A stretch of 64,000 nt of DNA from Mycetocola manganoxydans (GTDB lineage: Bacteria > Actinomycetota > Actinomycetes > Actinomycetales > Microbacteriaceae). The number at the start of each line of letters is the position of its first letter. Positions within the stretch are counted from its first letter, which is position 1. Below, piece after piece: positions 43,165-52,252 of the stretch. The position numbers were made by a program, and so were the translations under genes. Below the pieces are notes generated by a model. It was not told the DNA's origin and did no database searches. It saw nothing but the letters and a program-made list of their open reading frames with translations. Location of the stretch: contig NZ_RCUV01000005.1 of NCBI RefSeq assembly GCF_003667545.1, positions 1 through 64,000 of the forward strand, read 5' to 3'.

Positions 43165-43199
43165 CGATGCCCGCCCGGACGAACACCGGGCGGGCATCG
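43165..43199. terminator. Hairpin terminator after the ScyD-like gene
   Basis: CGATGCCCGCCCGG and CCGGGCGGGCATCG pair perfectly over 14 bp around a 7-nt loop, just beyond the stop codon at 43157 and before the convergent methyltransferase gene. Confidence 0.85.
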
Positions 43200-43211
43200 C
43201 AGCGGATGCCG

Positions 43212-44039
43212 TCACTCGGCCTTACGGGCTGTTACGAGCAGGTACTCCCATTCGAGCGTTCCTGAGCCGTTGTCGTGCCGCCGGGCGAGGTCGGCCAGGT
43301 CCCGATCGAGCGCGGCCACGCGGTCGGCGTCGTCCCCGAGGTTGCGGTAGGTGGCGATCGTCGGGCCGTACCGTTCTTTGAAGTAGTCGCGGAACTCCTC
43401 TGGTGTGCTGAACATCGAGACGGAGAGGGTATTCCGCGCGGCGGAAAAGTCGGTGACCCGATCGCCGAGCAGGGACCGGACATGCTCCTCGTCGCCCCAC
43501 CGTGGCGGCGGAGTAGCTCCGGGAGGCGGTGGCGGTGCGTACGGCTTCATCGTCGCGAACATCTGGCCGATGAACCCCTCCGGGGTCCAATTGATGAGCC
43601 CGAGCGTTCCTCCCGGTCGACACACTCGGATCAGCTCAGCCGCGCTTGCTTCGTGGTGCGGGGCGAACATGATCCCAACCGTCGACATGACGACATCGAA
43701 CTCGTCGTCGGCGAATGGCAGCGCCTCGGCGTCCGCCTGTTGCCAGTCGAGCTGAACCCCGAGTTCCTCCGCACGACGACGGCCGCTTTCCAGCAGTTCG
43801 GGGGTCAAATCGCTTGCGACGACGCTGGCACCGGCCTGTGCGGCGGGGATGGATGCGTTCCCCGAGCCGGCGGCGATGTCGAGCACGCGCTGGCCGTCGC
43901 CGATGCCGCACGCTTCGACGATGGTGGCGCCCAGCTCAGAGATGAGGTCTGATGCGAGTTCCGGATAGTTCCCGAACGCCCACATCGCCCGGTGTTTTGC
44001 TTTCAACGCCTTGTCGGCGTCGCTGACGACATCGGTCAT
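43212..44039 (-). CDS. Class I SAM-dependent methyltransferase
   Basis: A 275-aa enzyme: QRVLDIAAGSGNASIPAAQAG (motif I), ADAEALPFADDEFDVVMSTV and FAPHHEASAAELIRVCRPGG. A proline-rich stretch (APPPPPGATPPPRWG) sits in the C-terminal half. The start is ATG 44039 after GAAGAAGGA; the frame upstream to 44240 is not used. Substrate unknown. Confidence 0.85.
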   Translation of the reverse strand: MTDVVSDADKALKAKHRAMWAFGNYPELASDLISELGATIVEACGIGDGQRVLDIAAGSGNASIPAAQAGASVVASDLTPELLESGRRRAEELGVQLDWQQADAEALPFADDEFDVVMSTVGIMFAPHHEASAAELIRVCRPGGTLGLINWTPEGFIGQMFATMKPYAPPPPPGATPPPRWGDEEHVRSLLGDRVTDFSAARNTLSVSMFSTPEEFRDYFKERYGPTIATYRNLGDDADRVAALDRDLADLARRHDNGSGTLEWEYLLVTARKAE

Positions 44040-44284
44040 CGTGTTCCTTCTTCCTTCTCGTCGGACGCGCCCGACGGGCACTGTTCCGTTCGCGGAATTC
44101 GACAGGCCGGATCCCGTTGCCCGTTCTCCACGGGCTGTTCTGCGGCGAGGGTACTCCTGCGGCGCACTCGCGTCACGGGGGTCATCGCTCCGCTCGGCGC
44201 GCGAGCACATTCGGTGGCGCCTGCCGATCATGGAACGCACGCAAGGCCGTGACTGGTCGCGATGATGTGGCTAGGTTGGGAGCC

Positions 44285-45346
44285 ATGGCCACAGACGCGG
44301 AAGTCCTCCAGGTACCCGGACCGAACGGCGAGAGGAATGTTCGCATCTCGAGTCCGACGCGCGTGCTCTGGCCGGAGCCCGGCCTCACCAAGCTCGACCT
44401 CGCGCGCTACATGATCGATGTCGGTGAGGCGTTCATCCGGGCGAACGGCGACAGGCCCGTGTCTCTGCAGCGATTCCCCGGAGGCATCGACGGTGAGCAG
44501 TTCTTCTCCAAGAACCCGCCGAAGGGGGCGCCGGACTACGTGCGCGCCGTACCGGTCGTCTACCCGAGCGGCCGGTCGCATCCGCAACTCGTGCTCGACG
44601 AACCGGCGGCGGCGGTGTGGGCGGTGCAGATGAACACCGTCGTCTTCCACCCGTGGCCCTCACGCGCCGGCGACTCCGACAACCCGGACCAGCTGCGGAT
44701 CGACCTCGACCCCCAGCCGGGAACGGGCTTCGCCGACGCTGTCCCGGCGGCGTTCGAGCTCCGTGAGGTGCTTGCGGAGGCGGGGCTGACCGCGTTCGTG
44801 AAAACCAGCGGGAACCGGGGCATCCATGTGTTCGCCCCGATCGAACCAGTCCGCGAGTTCCTCGACGTCCGTCACGCCGTCATCGCCGCCGCGAGGGAAC
44901 TCGAACGGCGGATGCCCGAGAAGGTCACCACCGCCTGGTGGAAGGAAGAGCGCGGCGAGAAGATGTTCGTCGACTACAACCAGGCCAACCGCGACCGGAC
45001 CATGGCGGGGGCATACAGCCCGCGCGCGCTTGCCCACGCGCCCGTCTCCTGCCCGCTGGGCTGGGACGAGCTCGAGGGCGCTGACCCGAGGGACTTCACC
45101 ATCCTCACCATCCCCGCACGGCTGGCAGACGTCGGCGATCCGTGGGAGAACATGCACGAGAAACCCGGGACGGTCGATGTTCTGCTCGAATGGTGGGATC
45201 GTGACGTGTCGAACGGTCTCGGTGAACTTCCCTTCCCGCCCGACTTCCCGAAAATGCCCGGCGAGCCGCCGCGGGTGCAGCCGAGCCGCAAGAACGAGGC
45301 CAACTGGGACGGCGAGGAGAAAAAGAAGGCTGGGCAGTACAACTAG
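44285..45346 (+). CDS. LigD-type Prim-Pol (polymerase domain only)
   Basis: A 353-aa stand-alone archaeo-eukaryotic primase/polymerase of the LigD PolDom family. The catalytic aspartates lie in RIDLDPQPG (D140, D142), and the nucleotide-binding KTSGNRGIHVF contains S175 and H181. The ligase and phosphoesterase domains of full LigD are absent. TAGGTT at 44272-44277 is a -10 box about seven bases from ATG 44285. It converges with and overlaps a LigC gene, the arrangement of mycobacterial Prim-PolC/LigC, which act in gap-filling base-excision repair. No ku gene is in the window. Confidence 0.9.
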   Translation: MATDAEVLQVPGPNGERNVRISSPTRVLWPEPGLTKLDLARYMIDVGEAFIRANGDRPVSLQRFPGGIDGEQFFSKNPPKGAPDYVRAVPVVYPSGRSHPQLVLDEPAAAVWAVQMNTVVFHPWPSRAGDSDNPDQLRIDLDPQPGTGFADAVPAAFELREVLAEAGLTAFVKTSGNRGIHVFAPIEPVREFLDVRHAVIAAARELERRMPEKVTTAWWKEERGEKMFVDYNQANRDRTMAGAYSPRALAHAPVSCPLGWDELEGADPRDFTILTIPARLADVGDPWENMHEKPGTVDVLLEWWDRDVSNGLGELPFPPDFPKMPGEPPRVQPSRKNEANWDGEEKKKAGQYN

Positions 45347-46395
45347 TCGAGCACGTCGTCGAGGTCGTATGCGGCGGGTATCTCGAGCTGATCGAACCGG
45401 CACGACGAGGCTTCCCGATCGGGACGCCACCTCGCGAATTGCACGGTGTGACGAAACCGCATCCCTTCCATCTGGTCGTACTGCACCTCAGCGACGCGGG
45501 TCGGTTCGAGCGGAACGAACGAGACATCCTTGCTCGAACTGAAGCGGCTCCGGTCCGTCTCAGCGCTCGCGACGCTACCGTCGTCGTCGCGCACGACGAG
45601 CGGCTCGAGCTCGTCGACGAGTTCCAGCCGACGGGTGTTGCTGAATGCGGATGCCCCGCCGACGTTCCGAAGAACTCCGTCATCGTCGTAGAGCCCGAGG
45701 AGCAGTGATCCGACGCCGGCGCCGCTCTTGTGCACGCGATACCCGACGATCACCACATCCGCGGTCCTGTGGTGCTTGATCTTGAGCATCTGCCGCTTGC
45801 CCGGCGCGTACGCCCCAGCGAGCGGCTTTGCGACGACGCCGTCGAGGCCTGCACCCTCGAACTCGATGAGCCACTTCCGGGCCAGGTCGACGTCGGTCGT
45901 CGTTCTGGTGAGGTGCAGCGGGTGTCGAGGCGTGCCGAGGAAATCCTCGAGCAGTGCCCGCCGCTCGCCGAAGGGCAGATCGAGGGTGCTCTCCCCGTCG
46001 AGCCCGAGCAGGTCGAAGGCGACGAACATCGCCGGTGTCTCTGCCGCGAGCATCGTCACTCGGCTTGCTGCGGGGTGGATCCTCGCGGTGAGGGCTTCCC
46101 AGTCGAGCCGCTGGCTGCCCGGCTCTCCGGTGGGGACGACGATCTCGCCATCGAGTACGCACGGCCGGGTCAGGAGCCGGGCGAGGGCATCCGTCAGCTC
46201 GGGAAAATACCTCGTGAGCATCTTGGCGCCCCTGCTGCCGATCTCGATGTTCTCGCCGTCGAACGAGATGATCGCCCGGAAACCGTCCCACTTGGGCTCG
46301 TAGCTGAGACCGCCGTCGACGGAATCCGGGTCGGGAACGGCTGCGACGGCTTTCGCGAGCATGGGGGAGGGGAGTTCGAGTGCCGGAGTATCCAT
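45343..46395 (-). CDS. ligC: ATP-dependent DNA ligase LigC
   Basis: A 350-aa ligase with motif I KWDGFRA (K35 the adenylated lysine), motif III FVAFDLLGLDG, motif IV GLDGVVAKPL and motif V MLKIKHHRT, plus an OB-fold C-terminal domain. It seals nicks with ATP. Its stop overlaps that of the convergent Prim-Pol (CTAG), and together they fit the LigC-Prim-PolC repair unit known in mycobacteria. It is shorter than LigB. Confidence 0.92.
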   Translation of the reverse strand: MDTPALELPSPMLAKAVAAVPDPDSVDGGLSYEPKWDGFRAIISFDGENIEIGSRGAKMLTRYFPELTDALARLLTRPCVLDGEIVVPTGEPGSQRLDWEALTARIHPAASRVTMLAAETPAMFVAFDLLGLDGESTLDLPFGERRALLEDFLGTPRHPLHLTRTTTDVDLARKWLIEFEGAGLDGVVAKPLAGAYAPGKRQMLKIKHHRTADVVIVGYRVHKSGAGVGSLLLGLYDDDGVLRNVGGASAFSNTRRLELVDELEPLVVRDDDGSVASAETDRSRFSSSKDVSFVPLEPTRVAEVQYDQMEGMRFRHTVQFARWRPDREASSCRFDQLEIPAAYDLDDVLD

Positions 46396-46491
46396 GGCTC
46401 GATCCTGCCGCAGTCGAGGCTGCGGCGACAGAGGCGAGTGTCGTCAACCCCGTGTCCCTGTGCGAGAGGGCGGTGTTAGCGTCGATCCACT

Positions 46492-46929
46492 GTGCAGACC
46501 TTCCTTCCGTACCCGTCGTTCTCAGAGAGCGCGCGCGTGCTTGATCGCGCGAGGCTCGGCAAACAGCGGGTGGAGGCGCTCCAGCTCCTTCGAGCGGTCA
46601 CGATTCCGACCTATGGCTGGCGCAACCATCCGGCGGCGAAAATGTGGAGGGGATATCTCCCCGCGCTGACCAGGTACGGCCTCGACATGACGGATGCCTG
46701 GATCTCGCGCGGACACGCGGATACCGTCCGTCCGCAAATCCTCGAGTTCGCCCCCGAGGTCGACGCGCTCAGCCAGGAAGACCTCGAGCTGCCGCCGTGG
46801 CTGGGCGATGAGGCGCTTCACCTCAGCCATCGGTCGAACCTCATCCGCAAGGACCCGGAGTATTACGGAGAGCTGTTCCCCGGTGTCCCTGCCGACCTGC
46901 CATACGTGTGGCCGGGCGAGACCCGGTAG
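46492..46929 (+). CDS. MSMEG_6728-family protein (pyrimidine-dimer-glycosylase-like)
   Basis: A 145-aa protein: MQTFLPYPSFSESARVLDRA, LGKQRVEALQLLRA and TYGWRNHPAAKMWRGY are the hallmarks of the MSMEG_6728 family, related to T4 endonuclease V-type pyrimidine-dimer glycosylases. A role in UV-damage repair is inferred. GTG 46492; TAGCGT lies 9 bp upstream. It sits four bases from the DUF72 gene and next to LigC, so the cluster is likely devoted to DNA repair. Confidence 0.82.
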   Translation: MQTFLPYPSFSESARVLDRARLGKQRVEALQLLRAVTIPTYGWRNHPAAKMWRGYLPALTRYGLDMTDAWISRGHADTVRPQILEFAPEVDALSQEDLELPPWLGDEALHLSHRSNLIRKDPEYYGELFPGVPADLPYVWPGETR

Positions 46930-46933
46930 CGCC

Positions 46934-47776
46934 GTGGCGACAGCATTCGTGGGAATCTCCGGCTGGAGGTACAAACCCTGGCGCGGCGTGTTCTACCCGA
47001 AGGGTCTCGTGCAGAGGAACGAGCTCGCCTTCGTGGCGGAGCGGCTCAATTCGGTCGAGATCAACGGGTCCTTCTATTCGCTGCAAACCCCGGCGAGCTA
47101 TCAGCGCTGGGCCGCCGAGGTTCCTGAGGACTTCGTGTTCGCGGTGAAAGGCGGGCGTTACCTCAGTCATATCCTCCGTCTCCGCAACATCGAAACAGCG
47201 CTGCCGAACTTCTTTGCGTCAGGACTGCTCGCTCTCGGTCCCAAACTCGGGCCGATCCTCTGGCAGCTGCCACCGAACTTCGTCTTCGATGCCGCGCTGG
47301 TCCGCTCCTTCCTCGAAGCGCTTCCGCGGACGACTGCCGCCGCCGTCGAGATCGCGCGCGGTCACGATGAGCGGCTCGACGGTCGATCCTGGCTGCAGAC
47401 CGACGAAGACCGCCCGCTGCGACACGCGGTCGAGGTACGGCATCCGAGCTTCGAGTGCGAGGAATTTATCGAGCTCATGGCGGAACAGGACGCCGGGATC
47501 GTCGTCGCGGACAGCGCCGGGCATTTCCCCCAGATGTTCGACGTCACCTCCGACTTCGTCTACGTGCGGCTTCATGGGGCGCAAGAGTTGTACGTCAGCG
47601 GTTACCCGGAGGAGCTCCTGCAACAGTGGGCGAATCGGGTCGACGGCTGGCTCACCGGCGCGACCACGCCGGACGGCAGACCGCGCGACGTGTACGTCTA
47701 CTGTGACAACGACGTCAAAGTGCGGGCGCCGTACGACGCGATGCGCCTGCGCGAGCTCCTCGCCGAACGCCGCTGA
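46934..47776 (+). CDS. DUF72 family TIM-barrel protein
   Basis: A 280-aa DUF72 (PF01904) protein: FVGISGWRYKPWRGVFYPKG at the N-terminus, FYSLQTPASYQRWAAEVP, FAVKGGRYLSHILRL, GPILWQLPPNF and YVYCDNDVKVRAPYDAMRLREL. Its biochemical role is unknown. It starts at GTG 46934, four bases after the preceding stop, so it is cotranscribed with the MSMEG_6728-type gene. Confidence 0.88.
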   Translation: MATAFVGISGWRYKPWRGVFYPKGLVQRNELAFVAERLNSVEINGSFYSLQTPASYQRWAAEVPEDFVFAVKGGRYLSHILRLRNIETALPNFFASGLLALGPKLGPILWQLPPNFVFDAALVRSFLEALPRTTAAAVEIARGHDERLDGRSWLQTDEDRPLRHAVEVRHPSFECEEFIELMAEQDAGIVVADSAGHFPQMFDVTSDFVYVRLHGAQELYVSGYPEELLQQWANRVDGWLTGATTPDGRPRDVYVYCDNDVKVRAPYDAMRLRELLAERR

Positions 47777-47780
47777 CCGG

Positions 47781-49487
47781 TCACCCTCGTGCGGCCGAAC
47801 GCTCGGCGAGGAAAGCGTGCACGGAAGAAATGACAACCGACCCCTCACCCACGGCAGACGCGACCCGTTTCACCGAACCACGCCGCACATCCCCGATCGC
47901 GAACAGCCCGGGCACCGACGACTCGAGCGCCCCCGGCTGCCTCGCCTGCGACCACGCCCGGCGGCCACCCTCGAGCACGACGTCGCTCCCCGTCCAGACG
48001 AACCCCCACCTGTCGCGCAAGACCTCGTCCGGCAGCCAGCCGGTGTGGGGAGCAGCGCCGATCGTGATGAAGAGCGCGTTGCTCGGCACGCTTTCTTCCT
48101 CCCCGGTGACGCGGTGCCGAAGCACGAGGTACTCGAGCCGGTTCCCGTCGCCGCCACCGCCGACGACCCTGGTCTCGGTGATCACGGCCACCCCGGCGGC
48201 GGCGAGCTCGGCGATCAGGTAGGCCGACATGCTCGCTGCGAGGTTCGGGCTGCGGACGATGAGCGAAACGGATGCCGCGTAGCGAGCCAGGTGTAACGCC
48301 GCCTGCCCCGCGGAGTTCCCTCCGCCGACGACGTGCACGATGCGCCCGGTCTGTGCCTTCGCCTCGACAGCGGACGCGCCGTAGAACACGGCCGATCCCA
48401 CCCACGGGTCGAGAGCGGGAATAGCGAGCCGACGGTAGGAGACCCCGCTGGCGAGCACGATCGACCTCGCCCGCACCGTGTCCCCGGGTGCGACGGTGAG
48501 TTCGAAGGCGTCCGGCTCAACCCGCATGCTGACCGCCTCCCGGGTATGGGCAAATTGGGCTCCGAACACCCAGGCCTGCTGGTAGGCCCGTTCCGACAGT
48601 TCAGCACCCGAGACCCCACGGGAAAAACCCAGGTAATTGCGGATGAGGGAACTCGACCCGGCCTGCCCGCCGATCGATTCCCGCTCGAGGACGAGGGTGT
48701 CGAGACCCTCCGACGCGGCATACACGGCGGCGGCGAGCCCGCCGGGCCCCGCACCGATGATCGCGAGGTCGACGGTCTGGGCAGGGAGCGCGGTCGTGAG
48801 TCCGACGGCATCCGCGAGATTCGCGTTCGTGGGTTCGAGGAGAAGCCGGCCGTCCGCGAGAAGCACGGCGGGAGCATCCGTTATGTCGTTGGCGACGTCG
48901 TCGGCGGCGGACGTGGCGAGCGGCGACCCGGGAGCGGCATAGCGGAACCGGATGCCGGCCCTCGACAGAAAGCGCCGGATCTCGTGGACGCGGGGAGACG
49001 AGTCACGGCCGAACACGATCGCGTCGGGGGAGTGATCGCCCGCTGCGCGTTCCCACTCGAGCAGGAACTCGGTGACCGTGCGGTGGAAGTACTCGTCCGG
49101 TGTGTGCCGGGGAAGGACGACGTAGTAGTCGATGCGGGTGCGGGTCATCGCGTCGAAGATCGCCCTCGCGACAACCGGATCCACCCACGAGCCCCACCGC
49201 ACCACGAGGCCGCGGCGAACGTCCGGGTACAGCCGCCTGGCAAGGTCGAAGACGGTGACGTCGTCCGCGTCCTCCGTGAGGTCGTCGGAGAGCACGAGGG
49301 CAACCTGCCGCTCGGCGGTGCTCGAGCGCCGGAGGAGATCGGCGGATTCGGCCGCTGTCGACGACGACATCACCTCGTAGTCGGCCGAGTAACGGGTATG
49401 AAGCTCATCGACGAGACGCTCCCGCGCGTCTGGGTTCGCCGCACAGACGAGAATGATCGGATGTGATCGGTCGTCGCCCCTCGCCAT
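47781..49487 (-). CDS. Receiver-like/thioredoxin-reductase fusion without a redox CxxC
   Basis: A 568-aa fusion. Residues about 1-130 resemble a response-regulator receiver (IILVCAANPDARERLVDEL, ALVLSDDLTED, RRGLVVRWGSW), about 140-215 a thioredoxin-like fold, and 225-568 a low-molecular-weight thioredoxin reductase (AIIGAGPGGLAAAVYAASEG, GGQAGSSSLIRNYLGF, VVGGGNSAGQAALHLA, GLFAIGDVRRGSVKRVASAV). Where TrxR normally has CATCDG, this reads VFYGASAVEA, so the dithiol is missing. FAD and NADPH sites remain. It may be an NADPH-dependent flavoprotein or sensor. ATG 49487 follows GGAGGGC. It is divergent from the STAND gene. Confidence 0.82.
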   Translation of the reverse strand: MARGDDRSHPIILVCAANPDARERLVDELHTRYSADYEVMSSSTAAESADLLRRSSTAERQVALVLSDDLTEDADDVTVFDLARRLYPDVRRGLVVRWGSWVDPVVARAIFDAMTRTRIDYYVVLPRHTPDEYFHRTVTEFLLEWERAAGDHSPDAIVFGRDSSPRVHEIRRFLSRAGIRFRYAAPGSPLATSAADDVANDITDAPAVLLADGRLLLEPTNANLADAVGLTTALPAQTVDLAIIGAGPGGLAAAVYAASEGLDTLVLERESIGGQAGSSSLIRNYLGFSRGVSGAELSERAYQQAWVFGAQFAHTREAVSMRVEPDAFELTVAPGDTVRARSIVLASGVSYRRLAIPALDPWVGSAVFYGASAVEAKAQTGRIVHVVGGGNSAGQAALHLARYAASVSLIVRSPNLAASMSAYLIAELAAAGVAVITETRVVGGGGDGNRLEYLVLRHRVTGEEESVPSNALFITIGAAPHTGWLPDEVLRDRWGFVWTGSDVVLEGGRRAWSQARQPGALESSVPGLFAIGDVRRGSVKRVASAVGEGSVVISSVHAFLAERSAARG

Positions 49488-49621
49488 GTCAGCCCTCCGT
49501 CCTCCGATGGCTGCCGAGGATTGCTGCGGCCAGAGTACTCCCGGCATCCTGCGACGCACCAGCGGTCCGGCCGGATCCGAGGGCTGGACGAGGACCCTCG
49601 GGGCGTTCCACACTTTCAGGT
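49488..49621. promoter_or_regulatory. Divergent promoter region between the TrxR fusion and the STAND gene
   Basis: This 134-bp gap separates the two divergent starts. On the right, CACACT lies seven bases before ATG 49622 and could be a leaderless -10 box for the STAND gene. On the left, GGAGGGC is the SD of the fusion. No palindrome stands out. Confidence 0.4.
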
Positions 49622-52252
49622 ATGAATTCCTCGCGAGGTATTCGCACGCCCGACCAGCGTCTGCGCGTCTTCGTCAGCTCGACGCTGAAGGAGCTGGCGT
49701 CGGAGCGTAAAGCGGCACGCGCCGCGATCGAACGCCTGCGCCTCGCGCCGGTGATGTTCGAACTCGGGGCCCGCCCCCACCCGCCCCGCGACCTCTACCG
49801 TTCCTACCTGGAACAGAGCGACGTCTTCGTGGGGATCTACGGGGACCGGTACGGCTGGGTCGCCCCGGGCGAGGACGTCTCAGGGCTCGCCGACGAGTAT
49901 CTGCTGTCACCGCGCACGATGCCGAAGCTCATCTACATTCGTGAGTCCGAGGGGCGTGAGCCGCGCCTCACTGAGCTGCTCGATCGCATCCGCTCCGACG
50001 ATTCCGCGTCGTTCAAGTACTTCTCCGACCCACGGGAATTGCGCGGCTTCCTCGAAGCGGACCTCGCCGTCCTGCTCGCGGAGCGCTTCGACCAGAGTCG
50101 GGTTGTACCGGAAACTCTCCCGCACGGGGCAGAGACCGTCGTTCCGGACGGTGACGACCAGGTGCGGCTCCCCGTTCCGCTGACCGGCCTCGTGGGCCGC
50201 GACAAGGAACTCGAGGCACTGGACCGGATGCTCCGCGGCGGGTCGGTGCGGTTGCTCACCCTCACCGGCCCCGGGGGAATCGGCAAGAGCCGTCTGGCGA
50301 TCGCGGCAGCGGGACGAGCCGCGAGCAAGTTCCCCGGGGGCGTGCGCTTCGTCGACTTCTCCGCGGTGCGCGAACCCGCGCTCGTGTTCTCCACTATCGC
50401 CCAGGCGCTCGGCGTGCGTGACATCGGTGACACGCCCGTCATCGACAAACTCGCAACGGCCATGCGCTCCAGGAGGATTCTCCTGATCCTCGACAATTTC
50501 GAGCAGATCGTCGAAGCGGCTCCTTCGCTGTCGGAACTGCTCGTGGTGGCGCCATCCCTCACCCTTCTCGTCACAAGCAGGAGCCTGTTGCGTGTCTCCG
50601 CGGAGCGCAGCTTTCCTGTCGGGCCCCTCGAACTGCCTGATGCCGGATCCGGCTTCCGTCCTGACGACGTCGTCGGCATCCCGGCCGTCGCACTGTTCGT
50701 CGAACGCGCCCACGCGGTGAAACCGGACTTCGAAGTGACCGACGCCAACGTCGACGCCGTCGTCGGGATCTGCCGGGCGCTCGACGGTGTGCCACTCGCC
50801 CTGGAACTTGCGGCGGCGAAGATCCGGGTGTTGTCGCCGACGTCGATGCTCGAACGGCTCGACCGGTTGCTGTCCTTCCTCGGCGACGGCCCGCGGGACC
50901 TTCCTGCCCGCCAGCAGACTCTCCGGCAGACCATCGAGTGGAGCACCCAGATGCTGAGCGACGACGAGAAGAGTCTTCTTGCCGCGACCGGGGTGTTCGA
51001 GGGAGGGTTCTCGCTCGAAGCGATCGAATCGGTGTGGGACCAGGAGCGGGAACACGACACCCTCGGGGTGCTCGGTGTCCTCGTCGACAGCAGCCTGGTC
51101 CGGCAGCAGGATTCGGGTGGCCGGTCGTATTTCTCACTTCTGGCGACAGTGAAGGCATACGCCGTCGAATGCCTGGAGGAGTCCGGGGACCTTGCCGACT
51201 TCCGGGAACGTCACGCACGCTACTTCATCGCGCTCGGGCTGGAGGCCGAGGCCGAGCTCGAGACGCGCAAGCAACACGACTGGATGGTGCGGCTGACCGA
51301 TGACTGCGACAACCTCCGAGCCGTCGAACGTTATCTTCTCGCGACGGAGGACTGGGAACGGGCCACCGGGTTCGCCTGGACGCTGTACATCTTCTGGTGG
51401 GTCGGTGGTCACCTCGGTGAAGTGCGCCGCTGGATGGAGACCGTGCTGGCATCCGGTGCGACCCTGTCCGACCTGGCCACGGCGGTCGCGCTGTATTACA
51501 CGCGAGCGATCACCTTCTGGCAGGATCCCGACGGCCAGGTCGTTCCCGGCCTCACCGAGAGCGCCGAATTGTTCCGGCGCGGAGGGGATCCTCCCGGAGA
51601 AGCACTCACCCGGATCTCCCTCGCGCTCGCCCTGCTCGCGTCAGCCGAACCGGATCCGGTCGGGGCGGATGAACAACTGAATCGCAGCCTCGAGATCTTC
51701 CGGGAGGCGGACGACACCTGGGGTGAATCGGTGACGCTCGTCACCCTGGGGCGGGTCGACCTGCTCCGGCAGGACATTGAGGCCGCGTTCGCCCGGTTTT
51801 CCCACAGTCTTGCGCTTGCGAGAGAGCTGGATGACGACCTCGGCGAAACCATCGCGCTCCATCACCTCGGCTGGGCACACGTGGTGATGGGGGACCTGCC
51901 GGCGGCAGAGGGATCGTTCCGCGAGAGCCTCGGACTCTCGCTCCGCCTCGGCCACGACGAAGGGATCGCCTACGGACTGGAGGGGATGGTGGCCACCGCT
52001 GCGTCCGGCGGCGACATCGAGCGGGCCGGCCGGCTGCTCGGTGCATCGGAACGGGTGAGGGAACAGGGAGGCATTTACAACGCTCCGACGTTCTCATTCC
52101 ACGACCAGTGGGTGGCGCAGATCCGTTCCAGTCCCGCTGCCACCACGTTCGAGGAGGCGCGGGTGGCTGGGAGGACGCTGTCGGCGCTGGACGCCGCGGC
52201 ATACGCACTCGAGCAGAATCCTGCACCGGGAGAGAAGACCGGCGATGGCTGA
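49622..52252 (+). CDS. STAND ATPase: DUF4062, NB-ARC-like NTPase, TPR repeats
   Basis: An 876-aa signal-transduction ATPase. Residues about 12-100 match DUF4062 (RLRVFVSSTLKELASERKAA, DLYRSYLEQSDVFVGIYGDRYGW). The NTPase core has P-loop LTGPGGIGKSRLA near 215-222 and Walker B ILLILDNFEQI near 286-294, then LLVTSRSLLRVSAERSF, GVPLALELAAAKIR and a winged-helix region. The C-terminal about 300 residues are helical TPR-like repeats. The NB-ARC is close to AfsR/COG3903 ATPases but no DNA-binding domain is present. Such proteins oligomerise on sensing a trigger. The next gene, an 8-TM protein, overlaps it by eight bases and may be the effector or sensor. Confidence 0.82.
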   Translation: MNSSRGIRTPDQRLRVFVSSTLKELASERKAARAAIERLRLAPVMFELGARPHPPRDLYRSYLEQSDVFVGIYGDRYGWVAPGEDVSGLADEYLLSPRTMPKLIYIRESEGREPRLTELLDRIRSDDSASFKYFSDPRELRGFLEADLAVLLAERFDQSRVVPETLPHGAETVVPDGDDQVRLPVPLTGLVGRDKELEALDRMLRGGSVRLLTLTGPGGIGKSRLAIAAAGRAASKFPGGVRFVDFSAVREPALVFSTIAQALGVRDIGDTPVIDKLATAMRSRRILLILDNFEQIVEAAPSLSELLVVAPSLTLLVTSRSLLRVSAERSFPVGPLELPDAGSGFRPDDVVGIPAVALFVERAHAVKPDFEVTDANVDAVVGICRALDGVPLALELAAAKIRVLSPTSMLERLDRLLSFLGDGPRDLPARQQTLRQTIEWSTQMLSDDEKSLLAATGVFEGGFSLEAIESVWDQEREHDTLGVLGVLVDSSLVRQQDSGGRSYFSLLATVKAYAVECLEESGDLADFRERHARYFIALGLEAEAELETRKQHDWMVRLTDDCDNLRAVERYLLATEDWERATGFAWTLYIFWWVGGHLGEVRRWMETVLASGATLSDLATAVALYYTRAITFWQDPDGQVVPGLTESAELFRRGGDPPGEALTRISLALALLASAEPDPVGADEQLNRSLEIFREADDTWGESVTLVTLGRVDLLRQDIEAAFARFSHSLALARELDDDLGETIALHHLGWAHVVMGDLPAAEGSFRESLGLSLRLGHDEGIAYGLEGMVATAASGGDIERAGRLLGASERVREQGGIYNAPTFSFHDQWVAQIRSSPAATTFEEARVAGRTLSALDAAAYALEQNPAPGEKTGDG

